Source: Bradyrhizobium sp. Arg816 (GTDB lineage Bacteria > Pseudomonadota > Alphaproteobacteria > Rhizobiales > Xanthobacteraceae). Taken from it: a DNA stretch of 64,000 nucleotides. Under the pieces are notes generated by a model. The model made no database searches, was not told the origin of the DNA, and was given only the letters and a program-made list of their open reading frames with translations. The stretch lies in contig NZ_JAPRAQ010000001.1 in NCBI RefSeq assembly GCF_029989365.1, forward strand, positions 248,001 to 312,000, read 5' to 3'. The translations under genes and the position numbers were made by a program. Shown piece after piece: positions 18,202 to 28,532 of this stretch; the stretch's first letter is position 1; each line of letters opens with the position of its first letter.

Positions 18202-19965
18202 CTAGCGGATTGTGCCAGACATCCCGCGGCCACTCGGCGAGAGAGCATCGAAGGATATTCCGAAGACTGGAATGGCTTCGTCAAATCCTTTGATTTCGCG
18301 GCCCCCGAGATCCTCAACGGGCCGCCTGCCCTTGACGTCGGCCGCGACTTTGGCGTCGATCAGGATTTCCTTGTCTGCGGCAGATGCGCACAGCCGGGCC
18401 GCAAGATTCACGACGCTCCCGATGGCGGTGTAGTCGAGCCGGTCCTCGTATCCGATCCGGCCGACAGTCGCCGGCCCGCTGGCAAGGCCGATTCCGAAAC
18501 CGACGTGGTAGCCACGCGATCGCCAGCCGGCGATGAGGGCTTGCACGTTCGTCTGCATGTCGACGGCGAGATCGATGGCTCGCAATGCAGGCTCTTCGAC
18601 CGGGACAGGTGCGTTCACCAGCACCATCAGTCCGTCGCCGGAGAAATTGATCAACGTCGCTTCGAATTTCGCGATGACCCTGCCGAGGCTTTCATAATAT
18701 TCCGACAATACGCTCATGACGTCCTCGGGCGCGGCGCCTGCTGAAAACGCGGTGAACCCCCTCAAATCGCAGAAGACGACGACGACTTCCGTACGGCGGC
18801 CGTCCAGCACGCTGTCATCGCCGGCTCGATCGACGAGATCGGCGACCTGGGGGGCAAGGAACCGCTTCAGCTTGGCGATGCGCTCCTGGTGCTGCTGCGC
18901 CAGAGCCAGCTCGGAAGCCATTCTGTTGAAACTGTTTGCAAGACGCTGGAACTCGTCCCCGGTGTGGATTGAGATGCGGTGGTCAAAGGATCCCGCACCA
19001 ATCCTCTCCGTGCCCTCCTCGAGCAGCTTGATCGGCTCCGTCATCCGGTGCGCCAATGCATAGGCAAGTATCCCTGCGAGCATGGTGCTGATTGCGAGGA
19101 GCATTGCCGTCCGCCACAGGGCGGAATAGATCGGCGCGTAAGCTTCGGATAGCGGCTGCACGACCACGACTGTCCAATCGGGGCCCTGTACGGGAGCCGC
19201 GCTGGCAGCAACATAGTGCCCTTGTGCATCGCGGCTCGTTGCGAAGCCCGCTTTCGACCCTATCGCGTCCCGCACAGCCCGAAATGGTTTGGACGTCGCT
19301 TCCTCCGCCCCGCGGAGCACGAGGCTGATGTCGGGATGGGCGATCAGGCGACCCGATCGGTCCAGGACGAAGGCGGAGCCGGTCCTTCCGACCTTGATCG
19401 CCGAGATCACATCCCAAATCAGCTTGAGGTTGACTTCGGCTATGACTGCGCCGACCGCCGGTCGGTTGCCGGCAATCCCAACCGTCAAGTACGGTTCGGA
19501 GCCTCGATTGTAGCTGACGTCGCTGAACCAGATCTGAGCTGCGCGGGCGCCAACCAAGGCGGGATCGGCTGATCGGTCCGTGCGGCTCTCGATACGGTTG
19601 AGGCCGATCCGCGAGATGTAGAGACGCTCCAGGCCATTGCCGTCGAGCAGTGTGAGACTGACGATGGCGGGCGCTTGTCGAAGCAGGCGCAACGCGTCGG
19701 TCCGCCGGCGTTCGTCGAACTCGTCACTCCATGGAAGCTGAACCAGCCAGCCAAGCTGGCTCGTGATGCCGTGGATGAAATCGTGTATTTCGGCGGCCGC
19801 GGATGCGGACTGGAGGCTAAGCCACTGGTCGAGCCTCGCGCGCTGATCGCGATAGCCGAACCACGCCTCAATAACCCCGTTGAATGCGAGTGGGATCGCG
19901 ACAGCCACGAAAAGCGCGAGCAGATATTTATGAAAAAGGCCGCGAAACCGATCCTGAGGAATCAT
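18202..19965 (-). CDS. Membrane adenylate/guanylate cyclase with sensor domain and HAMP
   Basis: A 587-residue class III cyclase. Membrane helix 1 lies at residues 12-33, a periplasmic Cache-like domain at about 40-275, helix 2 at about 283-305, then HAMP (about 305-358). The catalytic domain starts near residue 390. Metal-binding Asp400 (VVFCDLRGFTAFS) and Asp444 (INFSGDGLMVL) are both present, so it should be active and make cAMP or cGMP. GPATVGRIGYEDRLDYTAIG is the conserved dimer-interface stretch. The gene precedes the lone binding protein by 23 bp. Confidence 0.92.
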   Translation of the reverse strand: MIPQDRFRGLFHKYLLALFVAVAIPLAFNGVIEAWFGYRDQRARLDQWLSLQSASAAAEIHDFIHGITSQLGWLVQLPWSDEFDERRRTDALRLLRQAPAIVSLTLLDGNGLERLYISRIGLNRIESRTDRSADPALVGARAAQIWFSDVSYNRGSEPYLTVGIAGNRPAVGAVIAEVNLKLIWDVISAIKVGRTGSAFVLDRSGRLIAHPDISLVLRGAEEATSKPFRAVRDAIGSKAGFATSRDAQGHYVAASAAPVQGPDWTVVVVQPLSEAYAPIYSALWRTAMLLAISTMLAGILAYALAHRMTEPIKLLEEGTERIGAGSFDHRISIHTGDEFQRLANSFNRMASELALAQQHQERIAKLKRFLAPQVADLVDRAGDDSVLDGRRTEVVVVFCDLRGFTAFSAGAAPEDVMSVLSEYYESLGRVIAKFEATLINFSGDGLMVLVNAPVPVEEPALRAIDLAVDMQTNVQALIAGWRSRGYHVGFGIGLASGPATVGRIGYEDRLDYTAIGSVVNLAARLCASAADKEILIDAKVAADVKGRRPVEDLGGREIKGFDEAIPVFGISFDALSPSGRGMSGTIR

Positions 19966-20432
19966 GATCCGGTCTCCTGATAATCACATAAATACAATGA
20001 CCCAGAATAACATGTCGCTCCGCCGTCGGGTGGAGTTCATTCGAATCCCGAGCGTACCGGTGCACCCTTCGCGCTTTTAAGGGCGGACCAGCCACGCGGC
20101 CTGGCGACAAATTGGCGCCATGGCTGAATTGTCGGCCGATGTCAGCCTCCGGCTGACTGGCCTTCGCGCCGCACGCCGGCTTTTGACCACCCTAAACGGA
20201 CGTTGCTGCCGGACCGACGTAGCATGCGCCGCAGCCACGTTGATCTAGGTCAAGCATCACCCCCTCCTTTGGCCTCACGTCATGTTCAGCCCCATTTGAG
20301 GCGGCGACGTCGCCTTTCAGTTCGCTCGCGCATAGCAACTTCCAGGTCGGCGTCGCATTCTTCCAGTGGCCTCCTCTCCCTCCTGATCCCTGCAGAAGGC
20401 TTACTGGAGGTTCGTCGACGAGGATCTTGCTC
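19966..20432. other. Divergent regulatory region, cyclase and HD gene
   Basis: The 467 bp between the divergent cyclase and HD-domain genes contain no gene I can support. An FNR/FixK-type box lies at 20240-20253. CGAGGATCTTGCTC before 20433 holds the ribosome site of the HD gene. Confidence 0.5.
20240..20253 (+). promoter_or_regulatory. FNR/FixK-type box
   Basis: TTGATCTAGGTCAA matches the dyad TTGAT-N4-ATCAA with one mismatch in the right arm. FixK2 and FnrN proteins of rhizobia bind such boxes to switch genes in low oxygen. It is 179 bp upstream of the HD gene start and 274 bp upstream of the cyclase start, so the target is uncertain. Confidence 0.55.
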
Positions 20433-21290
20433 ATGATAACAATTCCAGAACTGACGTCCCAGGCGCTCGGTGCGTTTCTCATCTCGGAGACAAAAGGCCG
20501 CTTCGGCTCATCGCATGCCAACTTGCCGGAATTGCTCCCCTACGCAGCGAAGCTGGCCCTGGAATGTATCGGTAACAGCGATGCGTTGTATCACAACGTG
20601 GAGCACACCCTGTTGGTCACGCTGGTGGGGCACGACATTCTGATCGGCCGCTCTCTTCTGAGGCCAACCACGGCCAGCGATTATGCTCACTTCATCCTGG
20701 CGTGCCTGATTCACGACATCGGCTACGTTAGAGGCGTAATCTACGGAGACCAGGAAGGCGCCTATGTCGTTGATGGTACCGGCCGAACGGTTGAGTTGCC
20801 GATCGGCTCCTCCGATGCAGCGCTTGCGCCCTATCACGTCGACCGCTCGAAATTGTTCGCCGTGGAACGTCTCGACACAATCGACGAAATTGACGCCGCT
20901 CGTATTGCTCAGGCCATCGAATATACCCGCGTTCCCTATGCAGACGCACCAACGAGCGAACTCAAGGATGATCTGGACCAGGAGGAAGGTTTGTTGCTGC
21001 GTGCCGCTGATCTGATCGGTCAGCTCGGCGATCCCAACTACATGAAGAAATCAAATGCGCTCTTCTATGAATTCGAAGAGATAGGCCTCAACAAATCGCT
21101 CGGATACGCCACGCCCGCGGACGTCGTGCACAAATATCCGCAATTCTACTGGACAAAGGTCGCACCGCAAGTCCCGGCGGCGATCCGCTATCTGAACGTA
21201 ACATCGAGCGGAAGACAATGGATCAGCAGCCTGTATGGCAATGTCTTCCGCGCCGAGCGAGAGGTCAGACTATCTGGTCCGCAGCTGTAG
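20433..21290 (+). CDS. HD-domain metal-dependent phosphohydrolase
   Basis: A 285-residue cytoplasmic protein. The motifs YHNVEHTLLV (His54, His58) and ILACLIHDIGYV (His94, Asp95) are the HD metal site, in the form used by cyclic-nucleotide phosphodiesterase-like HD proteins. A further conserved stretch lies around EGLLLRAADLIGQLGDPNY. Substrate unknown; a nucleotide or cyclic dinucleotide is likely by family. ATG 20433 has GAGG upstream. plsY begins 70 bp later on the same strand. Note the cyclase gene directly opposite. Confidence 0.8.
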   Translation: MITIPELTSQALGAFLISETKGRFGSSHANLPELLPYAAKLALECIGNSDALYHNVEHTLLVTLVGHDILIGRSLLRPTTASDYAHFILACLIHDIGYVRGVIYGDQEGAYVVDGTGRTVELPIGSSDAALAPYHVDRSKLFAVERLDTIDEIDAARIAQAIEYTRVPYADAPTSELKDDLDQEEGLLLRAADLIGQLGDPNYMKKSNALFYEFEEIGLNKSLGYATPADVVHKYPQFYWTKVAPQVPAAIRYLNVTSSGRQWISSLYGNVFRAEREVRLSGPQL

Positions 21291-21360
21291 ATCGGCATCC
21301 CCATGGCGGTCCAACAAATCCGGCGATAAAACACTGATTGCGGAAACTGGAATCGAACCC

Positions 21361-22047
21361 ATGGTCTTCTGGACGGCGAGCGCAGTCGGGTTGGTGGTCG
21401 CCTATCTTTTCGGCTCCATACCCACGGGCTATCTGGCGGGAAAACTCTTGAGCGGCATCGATATTCGAGAGCATGGCTCCAAATCCACCGGGGCGACGAA
21501 TGTCTTGCGCACTCTTGGAAAATGGCCTGCGTTGATGGTGCTCATCGCCGATGTGCTGAAAGGCGTGGCCGCCATCCTCGTCGCCCGCTCGTTCTGTCCC
21601 TGGCTCTCGACGGAGCTTTCGCCGACGCCGCCGCCAGCGCTTGATCTGCAAGTCTGGGTGCCATGGGCTGTTGGCCTGGCCGGAATTGGCGCGCTGCTGG
21701 GGCATAGCCGCTCGATCTGGCTGAACTTTACGGGCGGCAAATCCGCCGCGACCGGGCTGGGCGTGTTGCTGGCGATGTCGTGGCCGGTGGGATTGGGTGC
21801 TGCGACGGCCTTTGGCATCGTGCTGGCGATGACCCGGATTGTTTCCCTTGGCTCGATCCTCGCGGCACTGACGGCGATCGCCCTGGTCTGCGGTTTCGAG
21901 CACCCGTTGCCCTATCGGCTGCTGGTGATCGGAGGCGGCATCTACGTGATCGTTCGCCATCGCGCCAACATCCAACGGCTGTTGGCGGGGACGGAGCCGC
22001 GCCTGGGTCGAACTGGCCCGGATGCGAAGGCAGGAGCGCAGGTTTAG
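21361..22047 (+). CDS. plsY: Glycerol-3-phosphate acyltransferase PlsY
   Basis: A 228-residue inner-membrane enzyme that moves an acyl group from acyl-phosphate to glycerol 3-phosphate, the first step of phospholipid synthesis. Motif 1 is GSIPTGYLAGK, motif 2 is HGSKSTGATNVLRTLGK, and motif 3 is LGHSRSIWLNFTGGKSAAT. The canonical motif 2 is GSGNPGATN and motif 3 has GGKG, so several positions differ (SKST, GGKSA). Length is 20-30 residues above usual. This may be a second, divergent copy and not the housekeeping PlsY. Confidence 0.85.
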   Translation: MVFWTASAVGLVVAYLFGSIPTGYLAGKLLSGIDIREHGSKSTGATNVLRTLGKWPALMVLIADVLKGVAAILVARSFCPWLSTELSPTPPPALDLQVWVPWAVGLAGIGALLGHSRSIWLNFTGGKSAATGLGVLLAMSWPVGLGAATAFGIVLAMTRIVSLGSILAALTAIALVCGFEHPLPYRLLVIGGGIYVIVRHRANIQRLLAGTEPRLGRTGPDAKAGAQV

Positions 22048-22316
22048 CCTATTGCGGTTCCAGGAGCCGGCAATCCCCGTTCCGATATTCGATGGAAGCG
22101 TGCACGTGTCTTTCCGGTGCTCCAGCTGCTATCGCCGTTACCTTGACGCGACCACAGCCGTTCTGATGCGGTAAGCAGTTTCGCCGAGACGTCGCGGAAA
22201 TACACGATCCGCAGCCGATCGATTATCCGGGGCAGATACGATTGGTCGGGAAGTCGGAGCCGGAGGCCGACTGATGGACGCCGGGCAAGCCCGCCGTCCC
22301 ACCAGCCGGGATAGTA

Positions 22317-22658
22317 CTAGTCACAGTGCCGCAGAAAAGCGGCTCTGAGTTCGGCCAGTTGGTCGCTCGTCGCTCCCAGCTCTGCGTCGGCCCGATCTGT
22401 GAGCAAGTCGACGTAGGCAATCGGCCGATCGAACTGGCTCGCCGTGAAGTCATACCTCTTGCCTTCGATCCGATTGTAGAAATGATCGCCGGCCGGCAGA
22501 GGCGTCTTCAGCAGCTCGCCGCCGTAGAGTTCGTGAACGAGCAGCGCCGTGACGTTGCATTGCCCGGCCGCCGGATTATCCGGCGTCCATTGGCTGGAAG
22601 TCGACAACGACCAAGCCTTGCGCAGCGCGTGTTGAACCTCATCGGGATCGAAGCTCAT
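22317..22658 (-). CDS. YunG-like protein
   Basis: A 113-residue protein. The pattern WSLSTSSQWTPDNPAAGQC followed by VTALLVHELYGGELLKT and HFYNRIEGKRYDFTASQF matches the YunG family as I recall it. The Cys-Asn-Val and His-Phe-Tyr-Asn positions recall a papain-like fold, but activity is unknown. ATG 22658 is preceded by GAGG; a longer start at 22691 lacks one. Both neighbours face away or are distant, so no context is informative. Confidence 0.7.
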   Translation of the reverse strand: MSFDPDEVQHALRKAWSLSTSSQWTPDNPAAGQCNVTALLVHELYGGELLKTPLPAGDHFYNRIEGKRYDFTASQFDRPIAYVDLLTDRADAELGATSDQLAELRAAFLRHCD

Positions 22659-22783
22659 CGTCACCTCACGGGATCGGCACCGAAGCGCCAATTTCGGATT
22701 ATACGATGTTAGCTACTTGCCACTGTTTTGCCCGACGTGTCAAACGGCTTCGCAACTCGGACTGAGCCCTACTCCATCCACGC

Positions 22784-22863
22784 GTCATTGCGAGCGCAGC
22801 GAAGCAATCCAGACTGCCTCCGTGGAAAGATTCTGGATTGCTTCGCTACGCTCGCAATGACGA
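22784..22863. repeat. Long inverted repeat, 31-nt arms
   Basis: The left arm begins CGTCATTGCGAGCG and ends GCAATCCAGA at 22814; the right arm at 22833-22863 is its reverse complement with one mismatch, around an 18-nt loop. The unit built from TCATTGCGAGCG and CGAAGCAATCC is a dispersed intergenic palindrome in Bradyrhizobium-type genomes (recalled). RNA from it would form a very stable hairpin. Confidence 0.85.
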
Positions 22864-23087
22864 CGTGGAAACAGACGCGCGCCGAACACCGGGTCATTCG
22901 GGAAGGCTCGCCATCAGGGGAGATCGCCGCGTTGGCCCCGGCCGCGCGACGATTGCCCCTTCCTGCTGATTTACCCCAACGGTCCAAATGGTTGGCGGCA
23001 GTTACAGGGCAACCTGCCCTCATCGCGCTTCTACTGTGCATGGGGTTGTTTTGCATATTTTTGTTTGGGCGGCCGCTGGCGGCAAAG

Positions 23088-23119
23088 AAAAAGCCCGGCC
23101 TCGCGAACGAGGCCGGGCT
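23088..23119 (-). terminator. Intrinsic terminator of the dctP gene
   Basis: On the minus strand the 12-bp stem AGCCCGGCCTCG/CGAGGCCGGGCT with a 4-nt loop is followed by TTTTTC. It lies 27 bp after the DctP stop. Confidence 0.9.
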
Positions 23120-23145
23120 CTGTCGTCTTGCGACGTTTCGAAAGA

Positions 23146-24309
<1,164 letters not shown>

Positions 24310-24431
24310 CTAAGTCGCGTCGAACCGAAGGGGCTTGACTGCCGTGGCCTTTAACACGGAAGCCCCGCTTTCGGAACGCGACAATGGCATGACGGGGCTC
24401 TACGAAAGTCGCATGTCCCCAAAAGACCGGC

Positions 24432-25574
24432 TCAGGCCGCGGCGATAACGCCTTTGAGCTGGTCCCGGACCTGCCCTGCAATGGCGCGATAGATCGCCGC
24501 ATGAGGACCGTCCGGCTCGCTGTCGACCACGGGATTGCCGGCATCCGAGGTGGCGCGAATCGCCATGTGCAGGGGGATCTCGCCCAGGAACGGTACCCCG
24601 AGCTTCTCCGCCTCGTGGCGCGCGCCGCCATGGCCGAAAATATCCGATTTCGTGCCGCAATGCGGGCACTGGAAGTAGCTCATGTTCTCGACGATGCCGA
24701 GCACGGGCACGTTGACCTTCCTGAACATCGCAAGCCCCCGCCGTGCATCGATCAGGGACAGGTCCTGCGGGGTCGAGACGATCACGGCGCCCTTGAGCGG
24801 CACGTTCTGCGCCAGCGTGAGCTGGGCATCGCCGGTACCGGGCGGCATGTCGACCACGAGTACGTCGAGGCTCCCCCATGCGACGTCGCGCAGCATCTGC
24901 GTCACCGCCGACATCACCATCGGACCGCGCCAGATCATCGCGGTCTCTTCCTCCACCAGGAAGCCGATCGACATGATGGCGAGGCCAAAACGCTTGAGCG
25001 GAATCATCTTGCGCTCGCCGTCCAGCGCCGGCTTCTCGTGGAGGCCCGTCAGCCGCGGCACCGAGGGGCCGTAGATGTCGGCATCGAGCAGCCCGACCCT
25101 CAGGCCGAGGTCGCGCAGGCCCAGTGCCAGGTTGAGCGCGGTGGTCGACTTGCCGACGCCGCCCTTGCCCGAGGCGACCGCGATCACGGCGGCGACGCCC
25201 GGAATTTCGGACTGCCGCGCCATCGGCGATTGAGCGCCGCCCTGCGGCGGCGGCTTGTGGGCATGGACCGGCTGCACGCCCGGCGTGCCGCGGCTCGGCG
25301 TTGGCGGCGGAGGCGGTGCGGCGCCGGCCTTTCGCTCGGCGGTCAGCGCCACCATCACGGTGGTGACGCCGGGAATGGCTCGCACCGCGGCCTCGGCCTC
25401 GGCGCGGACGGATTCCCAGGCCCGCGCCTCGGCGGCATCGACGTTGATCGAGAAGAACACCTTGCCGTCGGCCGCGCTGATCGCGCTCAGCACGTTGGCA
25501 TTGGTGAGCGCGACCCCGCGGGGCGACTTGATCCTGGCGAGGCTGTCGAGAACCTGTTGCTGCGTCACGCTCAA
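24432..25574 (-). CDS. mrp: Mrp/NBP35-type iron-sulfur carrier ATPase
   Basis: A 380-residue protein that holds and delivers iron-sulfur clusters. An N-terminal MIP18-like domain (residues 1-80) is joined by a Pro-rich linker (85-118) to a P-loop domain. The deviant Walker A SGKGGVGKST lies at 135-144, DADIYGPS follows, and YFQCPHC near residue 300 supplies the Cys pair for the bridging cluster. MPPGTGDAQLT is a family signature. Neighbours give no functional hint. Confidence 0.92.
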   Translation of the reverse strand: MSVTQQQVLDSLARIKSPRGVALTNANVLSAISAADGKVFFSINVDAAEARAWESVRAEAEAAVRAIPGVTTVMVALTAERKAGAAPPPPPTPSRGTPGVQPVHAHKPPPQGGAQSPMARQSEIPGVAAVIAVASGKGGVGKSTTALNLALGLRDLGLRVGLLDADIYGPSVPRLTGLHEKPALDGERKMIPLKRFGLAIMSIGFLVEEETAMIWRGPMVMSAVTQMLRDVAWGSLDVLVVDMPPGTGDAQLTLAQNVPLKGAVIVSTPQDLSLIDARRGLAMFRKVNVPVLGIVENMSYFQCPHCGTKSDIFGHGGARHEAEKLGVPFLGEIPLHMAIRATSDAGNPVVDSEPDGPHAAIYRAIAGQVRDQLKGVIAAA

Positions 25575-25591
25575 AGCGCATCTCCTGAACA

Positions 25592-25640
25592 GAGCATGAT
25601 CCGGAAACGTGTGGAGCGGCTTTCCGATAAGATCATGCTC
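25592..25640. repeat. Rhizobiales-type intergenic repeat, copy 2
   Basis: GAGCATGATCCGGAAACGTG at the left and GATAAGATCATGCTC at the right are partly complementary, giving a hairpin. It is a cleaner copy of the element at 6034-6080. It lies in the 108 bp between the mrp gene and the VOC gene. Confidence 0.82.
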
Positions 25641-25682
25641 AAGGCTTGAGGATGCCCCATTAGAGCGGAAACGGCCAAAAGG

Positions 25683-26120
25683 CTACTGCCTGCCGATATC
25701 GTCAGCCATCTCCGCGGGGGCAGCCCCCTGCTCCGCAGCGGCCTCGTAATTGAGCTCGATCATGACCCCGTTGGGGTCGTGGACGAAGATCTGCCAGAGG
25801 TCGCCGCCGGGCACCTGGCGGGAGTCGAATGTCATGCCCTTGGACGTCAGCCGCTGCTTCATGCCGTCGAACCCGCGGCTGACGAAGGCGACATGGTGGA
25901 CAACGCCGGAATCCGGCTTTTGTGGCTCCGAGGTCGGGGAAATATCGACGAGGTGCACCACCGGCTTGCCCTCGCTGTACATCCAGGCCCCCGGGAAGGC
26001 GAAATCGGGCCGGGCGCCTTTTTCCAGGCCCAGCACGTCCTCATAGAAGCGGACCGTCTCGGCCAGATTCCGGGTCCGGATGTTGAAATGATCGAGGACG
26101 CCAACGCTCACGCCGCCCAT
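25683..26120 (-). CDS. VOC family (glyoxalase-type) protein
   Basis: A 145-residue protein of one vicinal-oxygen-chelate domain. It opens VLDHFNIRTRNL with His10, continues VVHLVDISP, then VVHHVAFVSRGF and ends with the DPNGVMIELNY signature, giving the His/Glu ligand pattern. Such proteins act as lyases, dioxygenases or isomerases; the substrate is unknown. A longer frame adds about 90 residues without homology, so ATG 26120 is chosen; a purine-rich AGGGAGCG lies upstream on that strand. Confidence 0.85.
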   Translation of the reverse strand: MGGVSVGVLDHFNIRTRNLAETVRFYEDVLGLEKGARPDFAFPGAWMYSEGKPVVHLVDISPTSEPQKPDSGVVHHVAFVSRGFDGMKQRLTSKGMTFDSRQVPGGDLWQIFVHDPNGVMIELNYEAAAEQGAAPAEMADDIGRQ

Positions 26121-26307
26121 GCTTTCGCTCCCTTTTTTTATGCAGCACCTTAAGTCCCGCCATCCTAGCACAGGCGGCTGCCAAACGAAGCCGTTGCCCT
26201 CTGGCCTCAAGGGTTTATGGTGCGCTCCTAATCCGCTCTCATAGCGGAACCAGGCGCCCCCGCCCGGCAAAAACCGTAAAACCCAAACTACGGACAAGGT
26301 ACCACAC

Positions 26308-27180
26308 ATGGCTAAAGTCGCTTTCCTCGGTCTCGGCGTGATGGGCTTCCCCATGGCCGGACACCTCGTGAAAAAAGGGGGCCATGAGGTCACCGTCTAC
26401 AACCGCACCGCGGCCAAGGCGAAGGAATGGGCGGACAAGTTCGGCGGCAAGACCGCGGCGACCCCGAAGGCCGCAGCCGAGGGCCAGGATTTCGTGATGT
26501 GCTGCGTCGGCAACGACAATGATCTGCGCGCGGTCACGATCGGCCCCGACGGCGCATTCGCCGGCATGAAGAAGGGCGCGACCTTCGTCGACCACACCAC
26601 CGCCTCCGCTGAGGTCGCCCGCGAGCTGGATGCTGCCGCCACCAAGGCCGGCTTCAAGTTCATCGATGCTCCCGTTTCCGGCGGCCAGGCCGGCGCCGAG
26701 AACGGCGTGCTGACGGTGATGTGCGGTGGCGCCGAGGGCGCCTATTCCGGCGCCGAGCCGCTCATCACAGGCGCCTATGCGCGGATGTGCAAGCTGCTCG
26801 GGCCCGCCGGCTCCGGCCAGTTGACCAAGATGGTCAACCAGATCTGCATCGCCGGTTTGGTGCAGGGCCTCTCCGAGGGTATCCACTTCGCCAAGAAGAG
26901 TGGCCTCGACGTCGCCGCCGTGATCGAGACCATCTCGAAAGGCGCAGCGCAGTCCTGGCAGATGGAGAACCGCTACAAGACCATGAACGAGGACAAGTAC
27001 GATTTCGGCTTCGCGGTCGAATGGATGCGCAAGGACCTCTCGATCTCGCTGGCCGAAGCCCGCCGCAACGGTGCCAATCTGCCGGTGACCGCGCTGGTCG
27101 ACCAATTCTACGCCGAGGTCGAGAAGATGGGTGGCAAGCGCTGGGATACGTCGAGCCTGCTCGCGCGCCTTAACCGCTGA
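26308..27180 (+). CDS. NAD(P)-dependent beta-hydroxyacid dehydrogenase
   Basis: A 290-residue enzyme of the 3-hydroxyisobutyrate/tartronate semialdehyde reductase family. GLGVMGFPMAGHL (residues 7-19) binds the cofactor, DAPVSGGQAGAENG is the substrate loop, and KMVNQICIAG holds the catalytic Lys near 172. It uses NAD or NADP on a short beta-hydroxy acid. The antiporter gene follows directly on the same strand. Group members cannot be separated by motif alone, so the substrate is open. Confidence 0.92.
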   Translation: MAKVAFLGLGVMGFPMAGHLVKKGGHEVTVYNRTAAKAKEWADKFGGKTAATPKAAAEGQDFVMCCVGNDNDLRAVTIGPDGAFAGMKKGATFVDHTTASAEVARELDAAATKAGFKFIDAPVSGGQAGAENGVLTVMCGGAEGAYSGAEPLITGAYARMCKLLGPAGSGQLTKMVNQICIAGLVQGLSEGIHFAKKSGLDVAAVIETISKGAAQSWQMENRYKTMNEDKYDFGFAVEWMRKDLSISLAEARRNGANLPVTALVDQFYAEVEKMGGKRWDTSSLLARLNR

Positions 27181-27202
27181 CACCTGTCGAACTGATCCCG
27201 CC

Positions 27203-28480
27203 TTGCTGATCGCGATCGCCGTCATCTTCGTTTTGGCCTATGCGGCGATCGCGCTCGAACACCCGCTCCGGATCAGCAAGAGTGCCACGGCGCTGATCGG
27301 CGCCGGGCTGCTCTGGGCGATCTACGCGGCCACGATCGGCGACCACGCCATGGTCGGCCGGCAGATCGACGAATCCGTCGTTTCCACCGCGAAAATCGTG
27401 TTCTTCCTGATCGGCGCTATGACCATCGTCGAGGTGATCGACGCCCATGACGGTTTCGAGGTCATCACCTCCCGCATCAGCACGACGAGCCAGGTCCGCC
27501 TGATGTGGCTGATCGGCTTCGTGACCTTCTTCCTCAGCGCGAGCCTGGACAATCTCACCACCACCATCGTGATGGTCTCGCTGATCCAGCGGCTGATCGC
27601 CAGGCGCGACGACCGCCTGCTGTTCGCCTCCCTGATCGTCATCGCCGCCAATGCCGGCGGCGCCTGGACCGTGATCGGCGACGTCACCACGACCATGCTG
27701 TGGATCGGCGGGCAGATCACGCCGCTGAAGATCATGGGCTCGGTGTTCCTGCCCTCGCTGGTCAATCTGCTCGTGCCGCTCGCCTTCATCAGCCTTCTGG
27801 TGAAGGGCAAGACCATCGCGGCGCCGCCCAAGGACGACGGAGTTCAGCTCGTCGGGTCGTTCGAGCGCAATCTGATGTTCTATCTCGGGCTCGGCGTATT
27901 GATCGCCGTGCCCGCCTTCAAGGCGGTCGCGCACCTGCCGCCCTTCATGGGCGTGCTGCTCGGGCTCGGCATCGTCTGGCTGGTCGGCGAGGTCGTTCAC
28001 CGCGACAAGGACGAGCATGTTCGCCGGCCGCTGACGCTCGCGCATGCGCTAACGCGGATCGACATGAGCTCGATCGTGTTCTTCCTCGGCATTCTGCTGG
28101 CGGTCGCCTGCCTCGAACATGCGGGCCTCCTGTCGATGCTGGCGCGCTGGCTGGAGGCGACGATTGGCCGCCAGGACGTCATCGTCGTCGTGCTCGGCCT
28201 GCTCAGCGCCGTCATCGACAACGTGCCGCTGGTGGCGGCGACGATGGGCATGTACGACCTCGGCCACTACCCGACCGACAGCTTCCTCTGGGAGTTCATC
28301 GCCTATTGCGCCGGAACCGGCGGCTCGATCCTGATCATCGGCTCGGCCGCCGGCGTCGCCGCCATGGGGCTCGAGCGGATCGAGTTCCTCTGGTACGCCC
28401 GCCGCATCGCCATCCCCGCGCTCGCGGGCTATCTGGCGGGCGCGGTGGTCTACGTCGCCCAGCATGCGGCGCTGCACTGA
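27203..28480 (+). CDS. NhaD-like Na+/H+ antiporter
   Basis: A 425-residue membrane protein with about 12 hydrophobic segments. The sequence SASLDNLTTTIVMVSLIQ and later SAVIDNVPLVAATMGMY are the paired motifs of NhaD/ArsB-type carriers, and AGTGGSILIIGSAAGV fits the same family. It exchanges sodium for protons or carries a related ion. The start is unclear: TTG 27203 is adopted because it begins the hydrophobic N-terminus; a GTG at 27131 would overlap the previous gene by 50 bases. Confidence 0.85.
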   Translation: MLIAIAVIFVLAYAAIALEHPLRISKSATALIGAGLLWAIYAATIGDHAMVGRQIDESVVSTAKIVFFLIGAMTIVEVIDAHDGFEVITSRISTTSQVRLMWLIGFVTFFLSASLDNLTTTIVMVSLIQRLIARRDDRLLFASLIVIAANAGGAWTVIGDVTTTMLWIGGQITPLKIMGSVFLPSLVNLLVPLAFISLLVKGKTIAAPPKDDGVQLVGSFERNLMFYLGLGVLIAVPAFKAVAHLPPFMGVLLGLGIVWLVGEVVHRDKDEHVRRPLTLAHALTRIDMSSIVFFLGILLAVACLEHAGLLSMLARWLEATIGRQDVIVVVLGLLSAVIDNVPLVAATMGMYDLGHYPTDSFLWEFIAYCAGTGGSILIIGSAAGVAAMGLERIEFLWYARRIAIPALAGYLAGAVVYVAQHAALH

Positions 28481-28502
28481 CCGGCACTGCGTGCGTTCAA
28501 AA

Positions 28503-28518
28503 TTAACGCCGGGTTAAC
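28503..28518. promoter_or_regulatory. CtrA-type box
   Basis: TTAA, seven bases, then TTAAC is an exact match to the full CtrA recognition sequence of alphaproteobacteria. It lies about 100 bp upstream of the start of a PleC/DivJ-like histidine kinase gene, the place expected for cell-cycle control. Confidence 0.55.
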
Positions 28519-28532
28519 GTAATTCTTTAGCT

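Larger units (their letters stand above)
22659..23145. other. Intergenic stretch with repeat and terminator
   Basis: These 487 bp hold a long inverted repeat (22784-22863) and, near the right end, the intrinsic terminator of the DctP gene. No credible gene is present between them. Confidence 0.5.

Noticed and set aside
21335..21365. TGGAATCGAACCC resembles a tRNA T-arm on the minus strand
   Set aside because: The T-stem does not pair over five bases and no acceptor stem partner exists; the sequence is the start of plsY.
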